Shown here: piece after piece, positions 7,446-16,215 of the stretch
How positions within the stretch are numbered: position 1 is the first letter of the stretch
Layout: each line of letters opens with the position of its first letter
Assembly (NCBI RefSeq): GCF_014199935.1
Contig: NZ_JACHOP010000027.1
Location: forward strand, 1-64,000
Source: Methylorubrum rhodinum
GTDB lineage: Bacteria; Pseudomonadota; Alphaproteobacteria; Rhizobiales; Beijerinckiaceae
Direction: 5' to 3'
Length of the DNA stretch: 64,000 bases
Translations under genes and position numbers: made by a program
The notes under the pieces: generated by a model
Seen by the model: the letters and a program-made list of their open reading frames with translations, nothing else
The model's database searches: none
What the model was told of the DNA's origin: nothing

Positions 7446-8153
7446 TCACAGACCGGCGGTCGCGGTCCGTGCGCCCTTGGTCGGCAGGTCGAACACGCCG
7501 GCCCAGAGGCCGCGGCGACGGCCCCAGGCGCGCGCGTCCTGCGCCGCGTAGTCGGCCGAGACGCCCCGGTCGGCCACTGCGTAGCCGTTCTCGACGAGCC
7601 AGGCGGCGAGGTCGTCGCCGCCGAGGCGGCAGCGGGCGCGGGGCCTTCCGTCCTCCGCGGCGCCTTGCGCCTCGCAGGCGATCGACGCGTCACCGATCCG
7701 GGCCCTGAGCGCCTCGGCCGCGACGCGCCCGCACGGATAGCCGCGCTCCTGCGCATCGAAGCAGGTCTGGTCGAGGGTCGGCGCCGCGATGCCGTGGAGC
7801 CGCACCGGCCGCCCGCCGACGGCGAGGGTGGCGCCGTCGATCACCGTGGCCGGACCGGTGAGGGAAACGTCCGGCGCGACGACCGGGGCGGCGAGGGGGG
7901 CCAGAAGGGCGAGGGCGGCGATCCGGGTCGCGGCCTCGCCGGCCTGGGCCGGCCGGACCGGGGCGCCGAGTACGAGGGCGGCGAGCGGCAATGCCAGAAC
8001 CACCGGGGCGCGCCACGGGCGGCGGCGCGGCGCGGGTGCGGTGGACTTGTGTGCGGTGGGCTTGTGTGCAGTGGGCTTGGCAACGGCCGGGCTGGCGATG
8101 GCGCCGACGAGGCAGGCGGCGTAGAGCAGGGCGATCGTGGCGGTCAGGGACAT
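7446..8153 (-). CDS. Thermonuclease (SNase)-fold protein, probably catalytically dead
   Basis: This 235-aa protein has an N-terminal hydrophobic segment, a KPTAHKPTAHK repeat, a second hydrophobic segment (about 50-95) and a C-terminal SNase-like domain from about residue 100. The domain keeps the VIDGATLAVGGRPVRLHGI core and the GLWAGVF end. In active SNases the strand reads roughly RL-x-x-x-D-x-P-E; here it is RLHGIAAPT, so the calcium-ligand Asp and the general-base Glu are Ala and Thr. Conserved cysteines (DQTC, YPCG, IACEA, RARC) remain. It is probably envelope-associated with a structural or binding role. The nucleolytic role of the family should not be assumed. Confidence 0.8.
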   Translation of the reverse strand: MSLTATIALLYAACLVGAIASPAVAKPTAHKPTAHKSTAPAPRRRPWRAPVVLALPLAALVLGAPVRPAQAGEAATRIAALALLAPLAAPVVAPDVSLTGPATVIDGATLAVGGRPVRLHGIAAPTLDQTCFDAQERGYPCGRVAAEALRARIGDASIACEAQGAAEDGRPRARCRLGGDDLAAWLVENGYAVADRGVSADYAAQDARAWGRRRGLWAGVFDLPTKGARTATAGL

Positions 8154-8315
8154 CGGATGGCGCTTTCACGAGAGGGGTTACGGGCGGCTCGGCCGGGGCC
8201 GGCGCGCCGTCTGTGCCGCCTTCTCGCAGGTGGGCTCCCGCGCCGGCCTGACGCCGCCCGTCAGCCTCGCGTCAGCGGGGAGGGGGCATCCTCCGCGGGT
8301 CCCGGATTCCGAGCG

Positions 8316-8615
8316 ATGCCGCGCCCGTTCCACCTCCTGCTGACCGCCCTGCTCCTCGCTGCCGCGCCCGCGCATGCCGACAGCGACGGCGAGCGCGCCC
8401 GCGCCGCCCTGGAGCGGGGCGAGATCCGCCCCCTCGACGCCGTGCTCGCCGCCGCCAGGACCGCCGTGCCGGGGGACGTGGTCGCGGTCGATCTCAAGCG
8501 AGACGACGGGCGCTGGCTCTACAAGCTGCGTATCCTCGGCCCCGACGGCCGCCGCCGCGACGTGAAGATCGACGCCGGCTCCCTCAAGGTCATCGACGAT
8601 GACGACGACGATTGA
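8316..8615 (+). CDS. PepSY domain periplasmic protein
   Basis: This 99-aa protein has a cleavable signal peptide (about 1-20, ending AHA-DSDG) and a PepSY-like domain: ARAALERGEIRPLDAVLAAA, then GDVVAVDLKRDDGRWLYKLRIL and DVKIDAGSLKVI, ending in a run of Asp. Such proteins are commonly encoded immediately beside OmpR/PhoQ-type two-component pairs, as here, and are thought to sense or inhibit in the periplasm. The polyacidic tail could bind metal ions. Confidence 0.85.
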   Translation: MPRPFHLLLTALLLAAAPAHADSDGERARAALERGEIRPLDAVLAAARTAVPGDVVAVDLKRDDGRWLYKLRILGPDGRRRDVKIDAGSLKVIDDDDDD

Positions 8616-8627
8616 ACTGGGCGCGTT

Positions 8628-8737
8628 CCCCTCCCCCTTGCGGGGAGGGGTCAGGGGTGGGGGTCGGGCAGAAGGCACCGCTCACGCCTCAATCTGCACC
8701 ACCCCCACCTCCGGCTCCTGCCCGCAAGGGGGAGGAG
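8628..8737. repeat. Imperfect inverted intergenic repeat
   Basis: The left arm CCCCTCCCCCTTGCGGGGAG is itself a hairpin. The whole arm, including GGGGTGGGGG, pairs imperfectly with the right arm CCCCCACCTCCGGCTCCTGC plus CCGCAAGGGGGAGG. It fills the gap between the PepSY gene and its response regulator. It resembles the abundant palindromic repeats of rhizobial genomes and may attenuate transcription into the two-component pair. Confidence 0.65.
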
Positions 8738-8801
8738 AGGCGCGCATTCCTGCCGCCCAATCGGCTTACGAGAACCACCCCTCCCTCACGGGAATCCATC
8801 C

Positions 8802-9473
8802 ATGCGCATCCTGATCGTCGAGGACGAGCCGCGCATCGCCGCCGACCTGCGGGCCGGGCTGGAGCGGGCCGGCTACGTCGCCGAGAGCGTCGGCGACGGC
8901 GAGGCGGCATGGTTCAAGGCCGAGACCGAGACCTACGACGCCATGGTGCTCGACCTCGGCCTGCCGCGGCTCGACGGGCTCGGCGTGCTGCGCCGCCTGC
9001 GCGGGGCGGGCGTGCGGCTGCCGGTGCTGATCCTCACCGCCCGCGACGGCTGGCGCGAGCGCGTCGAGGGGATCGACGCGGGCGCCGACGACTACCTGCA
9101 GAAGCCCTTCCGCATGGAGGAGCTGGTGGCACGGCTGCGGGCCATCCTGCGCCGCACCGCCGGCCACGCCTCGCCGGTGCTGCGGGCGGGCGCCGTCGAA
9201 CTCGACACCCGCACCCGCGCGGTCTCGATCGAGGGCCGCGAGATCGACCTGACGGCGCTGGAATACCGTCTGCTCGCCTTCCTGCTGCATCGCCAGGGGC
9301 AGGTCGTGCCCGCGGGCGAGCTGCTCGACCACCTCCACGGCAGCGACAGCGACCGCGAGGCCAACGCGCTCGAAGCGCTGCTGACGCGGCTGCGGCGCAA
9401 GCTCGGCCCCGGCGTGGTCGAGACCCGCCGCGGCCACGGCTACCTCGTGCCGGCCGACCCGGAGGGGTCGTGA
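8802..9473 (+). CDS. OmpR/PhoP-family response regulator
   Basis: This 223-aa protein is a receiver domain (1-115) plus a winged-helix DNA-binding domain (130-220). The receiver has the acidic pair in VEDEP, acceptor Asp51 in VLDLGLPRLDG, Thr in LILTARD and Lys in QKPF. The effector domain shows LTALEYRLLAFLLHRQGQVV and VETRRGHGYLV. Its stop overlaps the GTG of the kinase gene, showing translational coupling. With the upstream PepSY gene it forms a PhoPQ/QseBC-type sensory cassette. Confidence 0.95.
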   Translation: MRILIVEDEPRIAADLRAGLERAGYVAESVGDGEAAWFKAETETYDAMVLDLGLPRLDGLGVLRRLRGAGVRLPVLILTARDGWRERVEGIDAGADDYLQKPFRMEELVARLRAILRRTAGHASPVLRAGAVELDTRTRAVSIEGREIDLTALEYRLLAFLLHRQGQVVPAGELLDHLHGSDSDREANALEALLTRLRRKLGPGVVETRRGHGYLVPADPEGS

Positions 9474-10825
9474 AGCGCGACTCGCTGCGGCTTCGCCTCG
9501 GATTGGCCGCCGCCGCCCTGATCGCCATCGCGCTGGCGCTGGCCGGCATCGGGCTGACCGTGATCCTCGACCGGGTGCTGGACGCCCGCACCGCCGACGG
9601 GCTCGACCGGGTCGCCAAGCTCATTGCCGGACAGGTCGCAATCGGTCGCGACGGGGCGCTCACTCTGCCGCAGGAGCCGCCCGATCCGCGCTTTTCCACG
9701 CCCTATGGCGGGCTCTACTGGCAGATCGAGGGCGGCGGCCACGCCTTGCGCTCGCGCTCGCTCTGGGACCGCGGCCTCGGCACCGTGCCGGACATTGCGG
9801 TCGAGCCGGCGGTGGGCGATCTCGACGGGCCGGACGGCGGCCGGCTGATCGCGGTGACGCGACGCGTGACGATTCCGGGCAACGGCGGCCGGACGGCGCT
9901 CGCCGTCACCGTGGCGGAGGACCGGCGCGATCTGGCCCAGAGCCGCGCCACCTTCCTGCGCCTGCTGGTGCCCTCGCTGGTCGCCCTGTTCGCGGCGCTG
10001 ACGCTGGCCATGGCCCTGTTCGTGCGCCGGGCGCTCGCGCCGTTCCGGATACTCCGGGCCGATTTGGCCGCCGTCCATTCCGGCGCCCGCCCGCGCCTCC
10101 CGGAAAAATTTCCGGAAGAGGTGCGTCCGCTGGTGGCCGACCTCAACCGCCTGCTCGACGCGCAGGAGCGCGACCTGGAGCGCGCCCGCCGCCAAGCCGC
10201 CGACATGGCCCACGGCCTCAAGACCCCGCTCGCGGTGCTCGACGCGCTCGCCCGCCGCACGGACATGTCCGACCCTACCTTATCGCAAGACATCGCCGAG
10301 CAGGCCCGCGCCATGGCCCGTCAGGTCGAGCGCACGCTCGCCCGCGCCCGGGCGGCCTCGGGGGGCCTGCGGCGGCGCGCCTGCTCGGCCACCCCGGTGG
10401 CGGAGCGGATCGTCGGCGCCCTCAAGCGCCTGCCCGACGGCGAGGCCCTGCGCTGGGAGATCGCGCTGCCCGAGACGCTGGCCTTCCCCGGCGACGAGGA
10501 CGACCTCACCGAGATCCTGGGCAACCTCCTCGACAATGCCCGCAAATGGGCCCACCGCCGCATCCGCGTCTCGGGCGGGCCGGAGGGAGAGGGCGGGCGC
10601 CTGACCGTCGAGGACGACGGCCCCGGCATGAGCGCGGCGGCGATCGCCGGCATCGCCCGCGGCCGCCGCTGGGACGAGACCCGCCCCGGCACCGGCTTCG
10701 GCATCGCCATCGCCCGCGACCTCGCCGAAGCCGCGGGCGCCGGGCTGCGGCTCGACCGCTCGGAACTGGGGGGCCTGCGGGTGACGCTGCACTGGCCGGC
10801 GGGCTCCGACGCCATCGCCGGGTGA
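9470..10825 (+). CDS. PhoQ/QseC-like sensor histidine kinase
   Basis: This 451-aa membrane kinase begins at GTG 9470 inside the stop of the response regulator. It has TM1 (about 10-33), a periplasmic sensor of roughly 130 residues (to about 160), TM2 (about 165-187) and a HAMP-like linker. The HisKA domain has His248 in MAHGLKTPLAVL (the usual E/D after His is Gly, as in PhoQ relatives). The HATPase domain has NLLDNARKWA, DDGPGM and GTGFGIAIA. It phosphorylates the cognate OmpR regulator. Ligand unknown; PepSY-linked pairs often answer to metals or envelope stress. Confidence 0.93.
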   Translation: MKRDSLRLRLGLAAAALIAIALALAGIGLTVILDRVLDARTADGLDRVAKLIAGQVAIGRDGALTLPQEPPDPRFSTPYGGLYWQIEGGGHALRSRSLWDRGLGTVPDIAVEPAVGDLDGPDGGRLIAVTRRVTIPGNGGRTALAVTVAEDRRDLAQSRATFLRLLVPSLVALFAALTLAMALFVRRALAPFRILRADLAAVHSGARPRLPEKFPEEVRPLVADLNRLLDAQERDLERARRQAADMAHGLKTPLAVLDALARRTDMSDPTLSQDIAEQARAMARQVERTLARARAASGGLRRRACSATPVAERIVGALKRLPDGEALRWEIALPETLAFPGDEDDLTEILGNLLDNARKWAHRRIRVSGGPEGEGGRLTVEDDGPGMSAAAIAGIARGRRWDETRPGTGFGIAIARDLAEAAGAGLRLDRSELGGLRVTLHWPAGSDAIAG

Positions 10826-10844
10826 GCCCATCAAGGCCGTGCAT

Positions 10845-11031
10845 CCCCTCGCCCCGCTTGCGGGGAGAGGGTCGCGACGACCTCGTCGTCGTCGCGACAA
10901 GCGGTAGCGACGGTGAGGGGGCTTCGACGGAAGAGGCTCCTCCCGAACCGCCCCCTCACCGTCGCCTGCCGGCTCGCTTCGACGACGACGAGGTCGCCGA
11001 AGCCCTCTCCCCGCACAGCGGGGCGAGGGGG
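10845..11031. repeat. Long imperfect inverted repeat
   Basis: The left part (CCCCTCGCCCCGCTTGCGGG, then a CGACGACCTCGTCGTCGTCG stretch) pairs imperfectly with the right part (CGACGACGACGAGGTCGCCG, then CTCTCCCCGCACAGCGGGG) around a central GTGAGGGGGC...GCCCCCTCAC. It lies just after the sensor kinase stop, so it may end transcription. I see no gene between 10826 and 11190. Confidence 0.65.
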
Positions 11032-11190
11032 CGCAGCTGCGGCCTCGCGGGTCACAGGAAGCCGTAACGCTTCGTTCACCTTCCCCGCCGCCGGCCGACT
11101 CATACCCCGGAGCCATGTGCGCCAGCGCATGCGCCAAACGCAAGGCTCGCGCCTATACCGCACCGCAACAAGCGTGAGGGTTCTGAGGCC

Positions 11191-11337
11191 ATGGCCTCCA
11201 AGGTTCTGTTCGTGTTGACCGTGCTGGTGCTCTTGATCGACGGCCATGCGCCGCGGATGCGCGAAGTCCGCAATCCGGATTCCGAGAGCGTCGGGCGACC
11301 GGCCTTCGCCCTCAAGCGCGCCGCCTCGTCGGCGTGA
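11191..11337 (+). CDS. Small membrane-anchored hypothetical protein
   Basis: This 48-aa ORF starts at ATG 11191 with GAGG about 6 nt upstream. The N-terminus KVLFVLTVLVLLIDGHA is a single hydrophobic segment, followed by a basic, polar tail ending KRAASSA. It may be a membrane-anchored or secreted small protein. No family recognised. Confidence 0.5.
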   Translation: MASKVLFVLTVLVLLIDGHAPRMREVRNPDSESVGRPAFALKRAASSA

Positions 11338-11446
11338 GGCAAAACGTCCGGCGGGCGAAAGGCTTCTTAGGAAATCTTCACAAACCGCCTGAAAGCCGGC
11401 ACCTTCGCCCCAAGCGGACGGGGTCCGCGGGGAGGGAGGGACACGG

Positions 11447-11827
11447 ATGTCGGCACGCGGAACACTCGCCCTCGCCCTGTGCCTGATGGCGCCGCTCGCG
11501 GCTCAAGCGCAGGAGGGCTCGCTCGCCGCGACCACGCTGGGGCAGGTGATGACGGCCCGCGCCACCGTGCAGGCGGAGTGCGGCTTCGACATCCTGAAGG
11601 AGAGCCCGCTCGGCGACCTCTCCTGCAAGTCCGGCACCCGCACCGCCGTCGAGGCCTGGGACCAGGCGCTGACCAAGGCCGGGCTTCCGGCCGCGGAGCG
11701 CGTGGGCATTGCCGAGCGGGTCGGCCTCGTCCCCGCCCCAGAGGACGAGCCGGCGGGCCTCTGGCGCGCCGACCCGAAGGACGTCGCCCGGCTCATCGCC
11801 AACCTGAGCCTGAAGGCCGGGGGCTGA
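11447..11827 (+). CDS. Exported hypothetical protein
   Basis: This 126-aa protein has a clear signal peptide (1-21, cleavage near AQA-QEG) and a mature domain with two cysteines (ECGFD and LSCKSG), probably disulphide-bonded in the periplasm. GGGAGGGAGGG lies just upstream of the ATG as a ribosome site. It lies directly before the DUF2946/PepSY-TM/TonB-receptor genes, so it may belong to the same metal-uptake group. No family recognised. Confidence 0.65.
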   Translation: MSARGTLALALCLMAPLAAQAQEGSLAATTLGQVMTARATVQAECGFDILKESPLGDLSCKSGTRTAVEAWDQALTKAGLPAAERVGIAERVGLVPAPEDEPAGLWRADPKDVARLIANLSLKAGG

Positions 11828-11879
11828 TCCCTCTCCCAAATCCGTTGACCGTTCGCCGGAGCGCCCCTTAAGTGCGGCC

Positions 11880-12248
11880 ATGCGCCAGCGCCCGCCACGC
11901 TTCGTGAACGGCCGCGCGATCATCGGGGTGATCGCGCTCTACGCGCTCGTCCTGCAGGCCTTCCTCACCGCGCTCGCGCCGACCGCACCGGCGTTGGCCC
12001 GCGATGTCCTCTGCGCCGAGCATGTCGAGGGGGCGGGCTCGTCCGGCGATCAGGGCCCGGCCTGCCATCACGCCTGCTGCGTGCAGGCGCAGGCGCCCCA
12101 GCTCGGCCTGCCGCCGACGCTCGCCGCCGCGGCGGCCGCCATCTGGCCGCGGGTCGCCCAAGTCACGCCGTGGCCGCCCGCGGAAAAGGCCCGCGCCCGC
12201 GCCCCGCCCGATCCGGCCATCGGCCCGCGAGGTCCCCCCGCCGCCTGA
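11880..12248 (+). CDS. DUF2946-like protein
   Basis: This 122-aa protein has one N-terminal hydrophobic segment (about 14-38), then a short Cys/His cluster (DVLCAEH and ACHHACCVQ) and a Pro/Ala/Arg-rich tail. The CHHxCC cluster after a membrane or signal segment is the mark of DUF2946, often found beside TonB-dependent receptors and PepSY-TM proteins. The clustered Cys/His could bind copper or iron. The gene ends 42 nt before the PepSY-TM gene, consistent with one operon. Confidence 0.75.
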   Translation: MRQRPPRFVNGRAIIGVIALYALVLQAFLTALAPTAPALARDVLCAEHVEGAGSSGDQGPACHHACCVQAQAPQLGLPPTLAAAAAAIWPRVAQVTPWPPAEKARARAPPDPAIGPRGPPAA

Positions 12249-12290
12249 GCGATCCGTTTCCGATCCCTCAGTCTCCGGGCTTCCCGTCCC

Positions 12291-13685
12291 ATGTCCGTTC
12301 CGTTCCAGGGCCCCGCCCCGGCCGCCGCGCGCGCCGAGGTGCGCCCCTCCCTGCGCGAGGCCGTCTACCGCGCCGTCTGGCGCTGGCATTTCTATGCCGG
12401 GCTGATCTGCCTGCCGTTCCTGATCCTGTTGGCCGTTACCGGCGCGCTCTACCTGTTCAAGCCCGAGATCGACGCCACGGCGTTCGCCCACCGCACGATC
12501 GTCACGCCCGCCGGCACCCCGCTCGGACCGGATCGCCTCGTCTACAACGCCATGCAGGCGGTGCCCGACGGCGTGCCGGTCTCCTACACCGAGCCCGGTA
12601 GCCCGACCGCCTCGGCGCTCGTGACGATGAATGTCGGGGCGGAAAAAACGCTCGTCTTCCTCGATCCGTATCGCGGCCACGTGCTCGATGCGATGCCCGC
12701 GGCGCAAGAATTCTCCGGCGTGGTGCGGCGGCTGCACAGTCTCACCCTGTTCGGCTCAGTTGCGAATCGCGTCGTCGAGATCGTGGCGGGCTTTGCCGTC
12801 ATCCTCGTCGTCACCGGCACCTATCTGTGGTGGCCGCGGGGGCAGCGGGGCGGCGTGGTGACGCTCCGCGAGACGCCGCGGCGGCGGGTGTGGTGGCGCG
12901 ATCTCCACGCCGTCACCGGCCTGTTCGCGGGCGCCGGCCTGCTGTTCCTCGCGCTCACGGGCCTGCCCTGGTCGGGCTGGTGGGGACAGGAGCTGCGGGC
13001 GTGGTCGAACGCCGCCGGCCTCGGCCAGCCGCGCCAGCTCTGGGCCGACAGGCCGGTCTCGGGCGTGCCGATGCGCGCCGTGCTGAACGAGCCCGGCTGG
13101 ACGATGCAGGACGCCCCCGTCCCCCGCTCGCAGCCGCAGGCCGCCCCGGCCATCGGCCTCGACAGGGCGGCGGCGATCCTGCGTGACATGGGGATGCCGG
13201 CGGGCTTCGAACTCGCCCTGCCGCTCGGCGAGACCGGCGTCTACGCGGTTGCCGCCTATCCCCGCGACGTGACGGCCCAGCGCATGGTCTCCCTCGACCA
13301 GTATACCGGCCGCCCCCTGGTCGACGTGCACTTTGGCGACATCGGCCCGGTGGGGCAGGCGATCCAGCTCGGCATCGGCCTGCACAAGGGCGAGTTCCTG
13401 GGCCGGGCGAACCAGCTCGCGATGCTGGCCTTCTGCCTCGCCACCATCCTGCTCTCGGTCACGGCCGGCGTGATGTGGTGGAAGCGCCGCCCGTCCGGTC
13501 GGCTCGGCGTGCCGCCGCTGCCACGGGATCGCCGCGTGATGGCGGGCGTGACCGGGCTCGTGCTCGGCCTCGGCGCGCTGTTTCCGCTCACGGGGCTCGC
13601 CATCCTCGCCCTGATCGGCCTCGACCTCGGCGCCCGCGCGCTGCTGCGCCCGCGCCCCCTGCGCCCGGCCGGCCAGACCTCCTGA
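12291..13685 (+). CDS. PepSY-associated TM helix protein (iron-regulated membrane protein)
   Basis: This 464-aa protein fits the PiuB/PepSY_TM family. It has the first TM with WHFYAGLICLPFLILLAVTG near residues 35-55, two periplasmic PepSY-like regions, a second TM near VVEIVAGFAVILVVTGTYLWW (about 160-180), a third near GLFAGAGLLFLALTGLPWSG, and C-terminal TMs near 380-400 and 420-450. These proteins usually accompany TonB-dependent siderophore receptors and are thought to reduce or release the iron-chelate at the inner membrane. Here the receptor gene follows 90 nt downstream. Confidence 0.92.
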   Translation: MSVPFQGPAPAAARAEVRPSLREAVYRAVWRWHFYAGLICLPFLILLAVTGALYLFKPEIDATAFAHRTIVTPAGTPLGPDRLVYNAMQAVPDGVPVSYTEPGSPTASALVTMNVGAEKTLVFLDPYRGHVLDAMPAAQEFSGVVRRLHSLTLFGSVANRVVEIVAGFAVILVVTGTYLWWPRGQRGGVVTLRETPRRRVWWRDLHAVTGLFAGAGLLFLALTGLPWSGWWGQELRAWSNAAGLGQPRQLWADRPVSGVPMRAVLNEPGWTMQDAPVPRSQPQAAPAIGLDRAAAILRDMGMPAGFELALPLGETGVYAVAAYPRDVTAQRMVSLDQYTGRPLVDVHFGDIGPVGQAIQLGIGLHKGEFLGRANQLAMLAFCLATILLSVTAGVMWWKRRPSGRLGVPPLPRDRRVMAGVTGLVLGLGALFPLTGLAILALIGLDLGARALLRPRPLRPAGQTS

Positions 13686-13775
13686 TCCGGCCGGGCGCGT
13701 GCCCCGCGCCCGCCGACACGCCATCCGCGGCCGCCTCCGGCGCCGCCCCGCTCCCTCCGTTCCGACGAGCCCGTC

Positions 13776-16118
13776 ATGCCCGCCCCCCTGCGTCGCCGCC
13801 GCGCCGCCCTCTGCCTCCTCGCCGCCCAGCCGCTCGCCTTGCCCTTGGCCGCCCAGGCCGCCCCGGAATCCGTCACCCTCGAAGAACTTTCGGTGGCCGG
13901 CGAGGGCCGTGGCAACGGCTCCGGAGGGGCGCCACCCAACGGCAAAAAATTCGGCGTGGCGGCGCCGCCCGGTGCGGCGGCGCTGCCGATCGAGCAGCCG
14001 GTCGGGCAGATCGTCACCGCGGTCGGGCGCGAGGCCATCGCCAACCGGCCCGCCACCAGCATCGGCTCGGTGCTGCTCGACAGCCCCGGCGTCACCGTGC
14101 GCCAGGGCAACGGCGGGCGCGACGTGGTGATCTCGATCCGCGGCAACAACGCCCGCTCCACCGGCGTGACCCGCAACATGGTGGTGCTGGAGGACGGCTT
14201 TCCGGTGACGCAGGCCGACGGCGCCTCGCGCTTCGACCTCGTAGATCCCCGCGCCTATTCCCGCATCGACGTGTTTCGGGGCCCGCAATCGGCCCTGTTC
14301 GGCAATTACGCCACCGGCGGCGCGCTGGCCTTCCGCACCCGCACGGGTCGGGAGATCAATGGGTACGAGTATGGCATCGACGTCGGCAGCTACGGCTATC
14401 TCAGCAACTATTTCACCGTCGGCGGCGCCAGCGGCCCGTTCGAAGTCAGCCTGTTCGCCAGCGATGTCCGCGGCAACGGCTACCAGCAGCATGCGAGCTA
14501 CGACACCCAGACCGTCAACCTGCTGGCGAGCTACACGCCGACGCCCGACAACCGCTTCACCCTCAAGGTGATCAACAACGAGATCGACGCCAACATCCCC
14601 GGCCGGTCCTCGCTGCGCGACTTCACCCTCAACCCGTATCAGCGCCGCTGCGACACGGCGGATACCGCCGCGCTCGGCTGCGCCAAGTTCCCCCTCGGCG
14701 GCATTCCGGCCACCGCCGCGCAGGCGGGCTTCCGCCGCAACGACCGGCGCACCATCGTGGCGGGCCGATGGGAGCACGACATCGACGCGCAGACGACGTG
14801 GCGGGTCCAGGTCGGCTTCGACGAGCGCAACTACAACCAGCCGTTCTACACCTCCTCGGGCCGCGGCAGCCTGCCCTCCTACAACGTGCTCACCGACCTC
14901 ACCCGCCGCGGCGAATTCTTGGGTCTTCCGGCGATCGGCTACGTGGCGCTCTCCTACAGCGCCGTCGACGTCACCGCCTCGACCTACAACCTCACCCCCT
15001 TCGGCGGGGCCCGGCTCGGCTCGCTCGTGGCGTTGCAGGACGCGGTGCAGTCGAATCTCGGCGGCCGGGCGCGGCTGGAACTCGAACTCTCGCCCGAATG
15101 GACGGCCGTCACCGGCATCTCGGCGGAAAATTCGACGATCAGCGGGCGCAACCGCAGCTTCTCGATCGACACGCTGACCGGCGCGCTCGTCACGACGCCG
15201 TCCTTCGCCGACCGCCGCTTCCTCAACGTCGCCCCAGAACTCGCTCTGGTCTACCGGCCGGACCCGACCTGGGCGCTGCGCGGCCGGGTCGCCACCGGCT
15301 ACGCCACGCCCTCGTTCTCGTCGCTGTTCATTACTTCGACGGGTGATCCCGGCAACAACACCGGCCTGAAGACGCAGGAAAATCTGGGCTTCGACCTCGG
15401 CGCCGACTGGCTGCCGGTCGAGGGGCTGCGGCTCAGCCTGACCGGCTTCTACGAGTTCTTCCGCAACGAGTTCGTCTCGCAATCGCCAGGAGCGGGCCTC
15501 TCCAACTACACCTTCAACGCCCCCGCCTCGGAGCATCGCGGCATCGAACTCGCCGCGACCTACGCCTTCGCGCCGGGCTGGAACGGCGTGCTCGCCTACA
15601 CCTTCGACGATCAGGTCTACATCGACTACGTCGAGCAGCTCAGCGTCCGGCGCGTGGCCCCCGAACTCCCGGCGGGCTTCGAGAACGTCACGCGGCCGTT
15701 CAACCGGGCCGGAAACCGCATCCCCGGCGTGCCCGACCATCAATTGCTCGCCCGCCTCGGCTACGACGTGCCGACGGGGCCGCTCGCGGGGCTCGGCGGT
15801 TTCGCCGAGGTGGTGGCGCAGGGCGGCTACTACGCCGACAATTCCAATCTCCTGAAGGTTCCGGGCTACGCGATCGTCAACCTCAACCTCCATTACTCGG
15901 CGCTGCTGCCGGACGGCTACGCCAAGCGGATCGACCTCTACGGCGAGGTTCGCAACGTGCTGGACACGGTCTACGTCGCCTCCGCCAACCCGCTGGCCAA
16001 CACGCTCAACCGCGACACGGGCCTGCTGAACGGCCGGGGTGCGCTCGCCTCGACGGTGGGCTCGATCTACGCGGGCGCACCGCGCACCTTCGTGGCCGGC
16101 ATGAAGCTGTCGTTCTGA
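13776..16118 (+). CDS. TonB-dependent outer-membrane receptor
   Basis: This 780-aa precursor has a signal peptide (about 1-28), a possible TonB box near VTLEELSVAG, a plug domain (about 75-180, with VLLDSPGVTVRQGNGG and VISIRGNNAR) and a 22-strand-type barrel ending in the terminal aromatic motif FVAGMKLSF. It lacks an N-terminal FecA-type signalling domain. It would bind and import a metal chelate using TonB energy. The neighbours (DUF2946, PepSY-TM) suggest iron or copper. The ligand is not determinable from sequence. Confidence 0.94.
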   Translation: MPAPLRRRRAALCLLAAQPLALPLAAQAAPESVTLEELSVAGEGRGNGSGGAPPNGKKFGVAAPPGAAALPIEQPVGQIVTAVGREAIANRPATSIGSVLLDSPGVTVRQGNGGRDVVISIRGNNARSTGVTRNMVVLEDGFPVTQADGASRFDLVDPRAYSRIDVFRGPQSALFGNYATGGALAFRTRTGREINGYEYGIDVGSYGYLSNYFTVGGASGPFEVSLFASDVRGNGYQQHASYDTQTVNLLASYTPTPDNRFTLKVINNEIDANIPGRSSLRDFTLNPYQRRCDTADTAALGCAKFPLGGIPATAAQAGFRRNDRRTIVAGRWEHDIDAQTTWRVQVGFDERNYNQPFYTSSGRGSLPSYNVLTDLTRRGEFLGLPAIGYVALSYSAVDVTASTYNLTPFGGARLGSLVALQDAVQSNLGGRARLELELSPEWTAVTGISAENSTISGRNRSFSIDTLTGALVTTPSFADRRFLNVAPELALVYRPDPTWALRGRVATGYATPSFSSLFITSTGDPGNNTGLKTQENLGFDLGADWLPVEGLRLSLTGFYEFFRNEFVSQSPGAGLSNYTFNAPASEHRGIELAATYAFAPGWNGVLAYTFDDQVYIDYVEQLSVRRVAPELPAGFENVTRPFNRAGNRIPGVPDHQLLARLGYDVPTGPLAGLGGFAEVVAQGGYYADNSNLLKVPGYAIVNLNLHYSALLPDGYAKRIDLYGEVRNVLDTVYVASANPLANTLNRDTGLLNGRGALASTVGSIYAGAPRTFVAGMKLSF

Positions 16119-16122
16119 CGAA

Positions 16123-16138
16123 GCCGGCCGCGGCCGGC
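16123..16138. terminator. GC palindrome after the receptor gene
   Basis: GCCGGCC and GGCCGGC flank a 2-nt centre five bases after the TonB-receptor stop codon. It may act as a transcription end, but there is no T-run and such palindromes are frequent at this GC content. Confidence 0.3.
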
Positions 16139-16215
16139 GCGGAAGAACATTGACCGGCGGCCCGGACCGCCTAGACCGGCCCTTCCTGCCACCGCTCGGA
16201 AACCGGATCGGCCGA

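Noticed and set aside
12756..15893. A minus-strand frame of more than 1000 codons opposite the PepSY-TM and TonB receptor genes.
   Set aside because: The plus strand encodes clear family members with signal peptides and motifs; the antisense translation has none.
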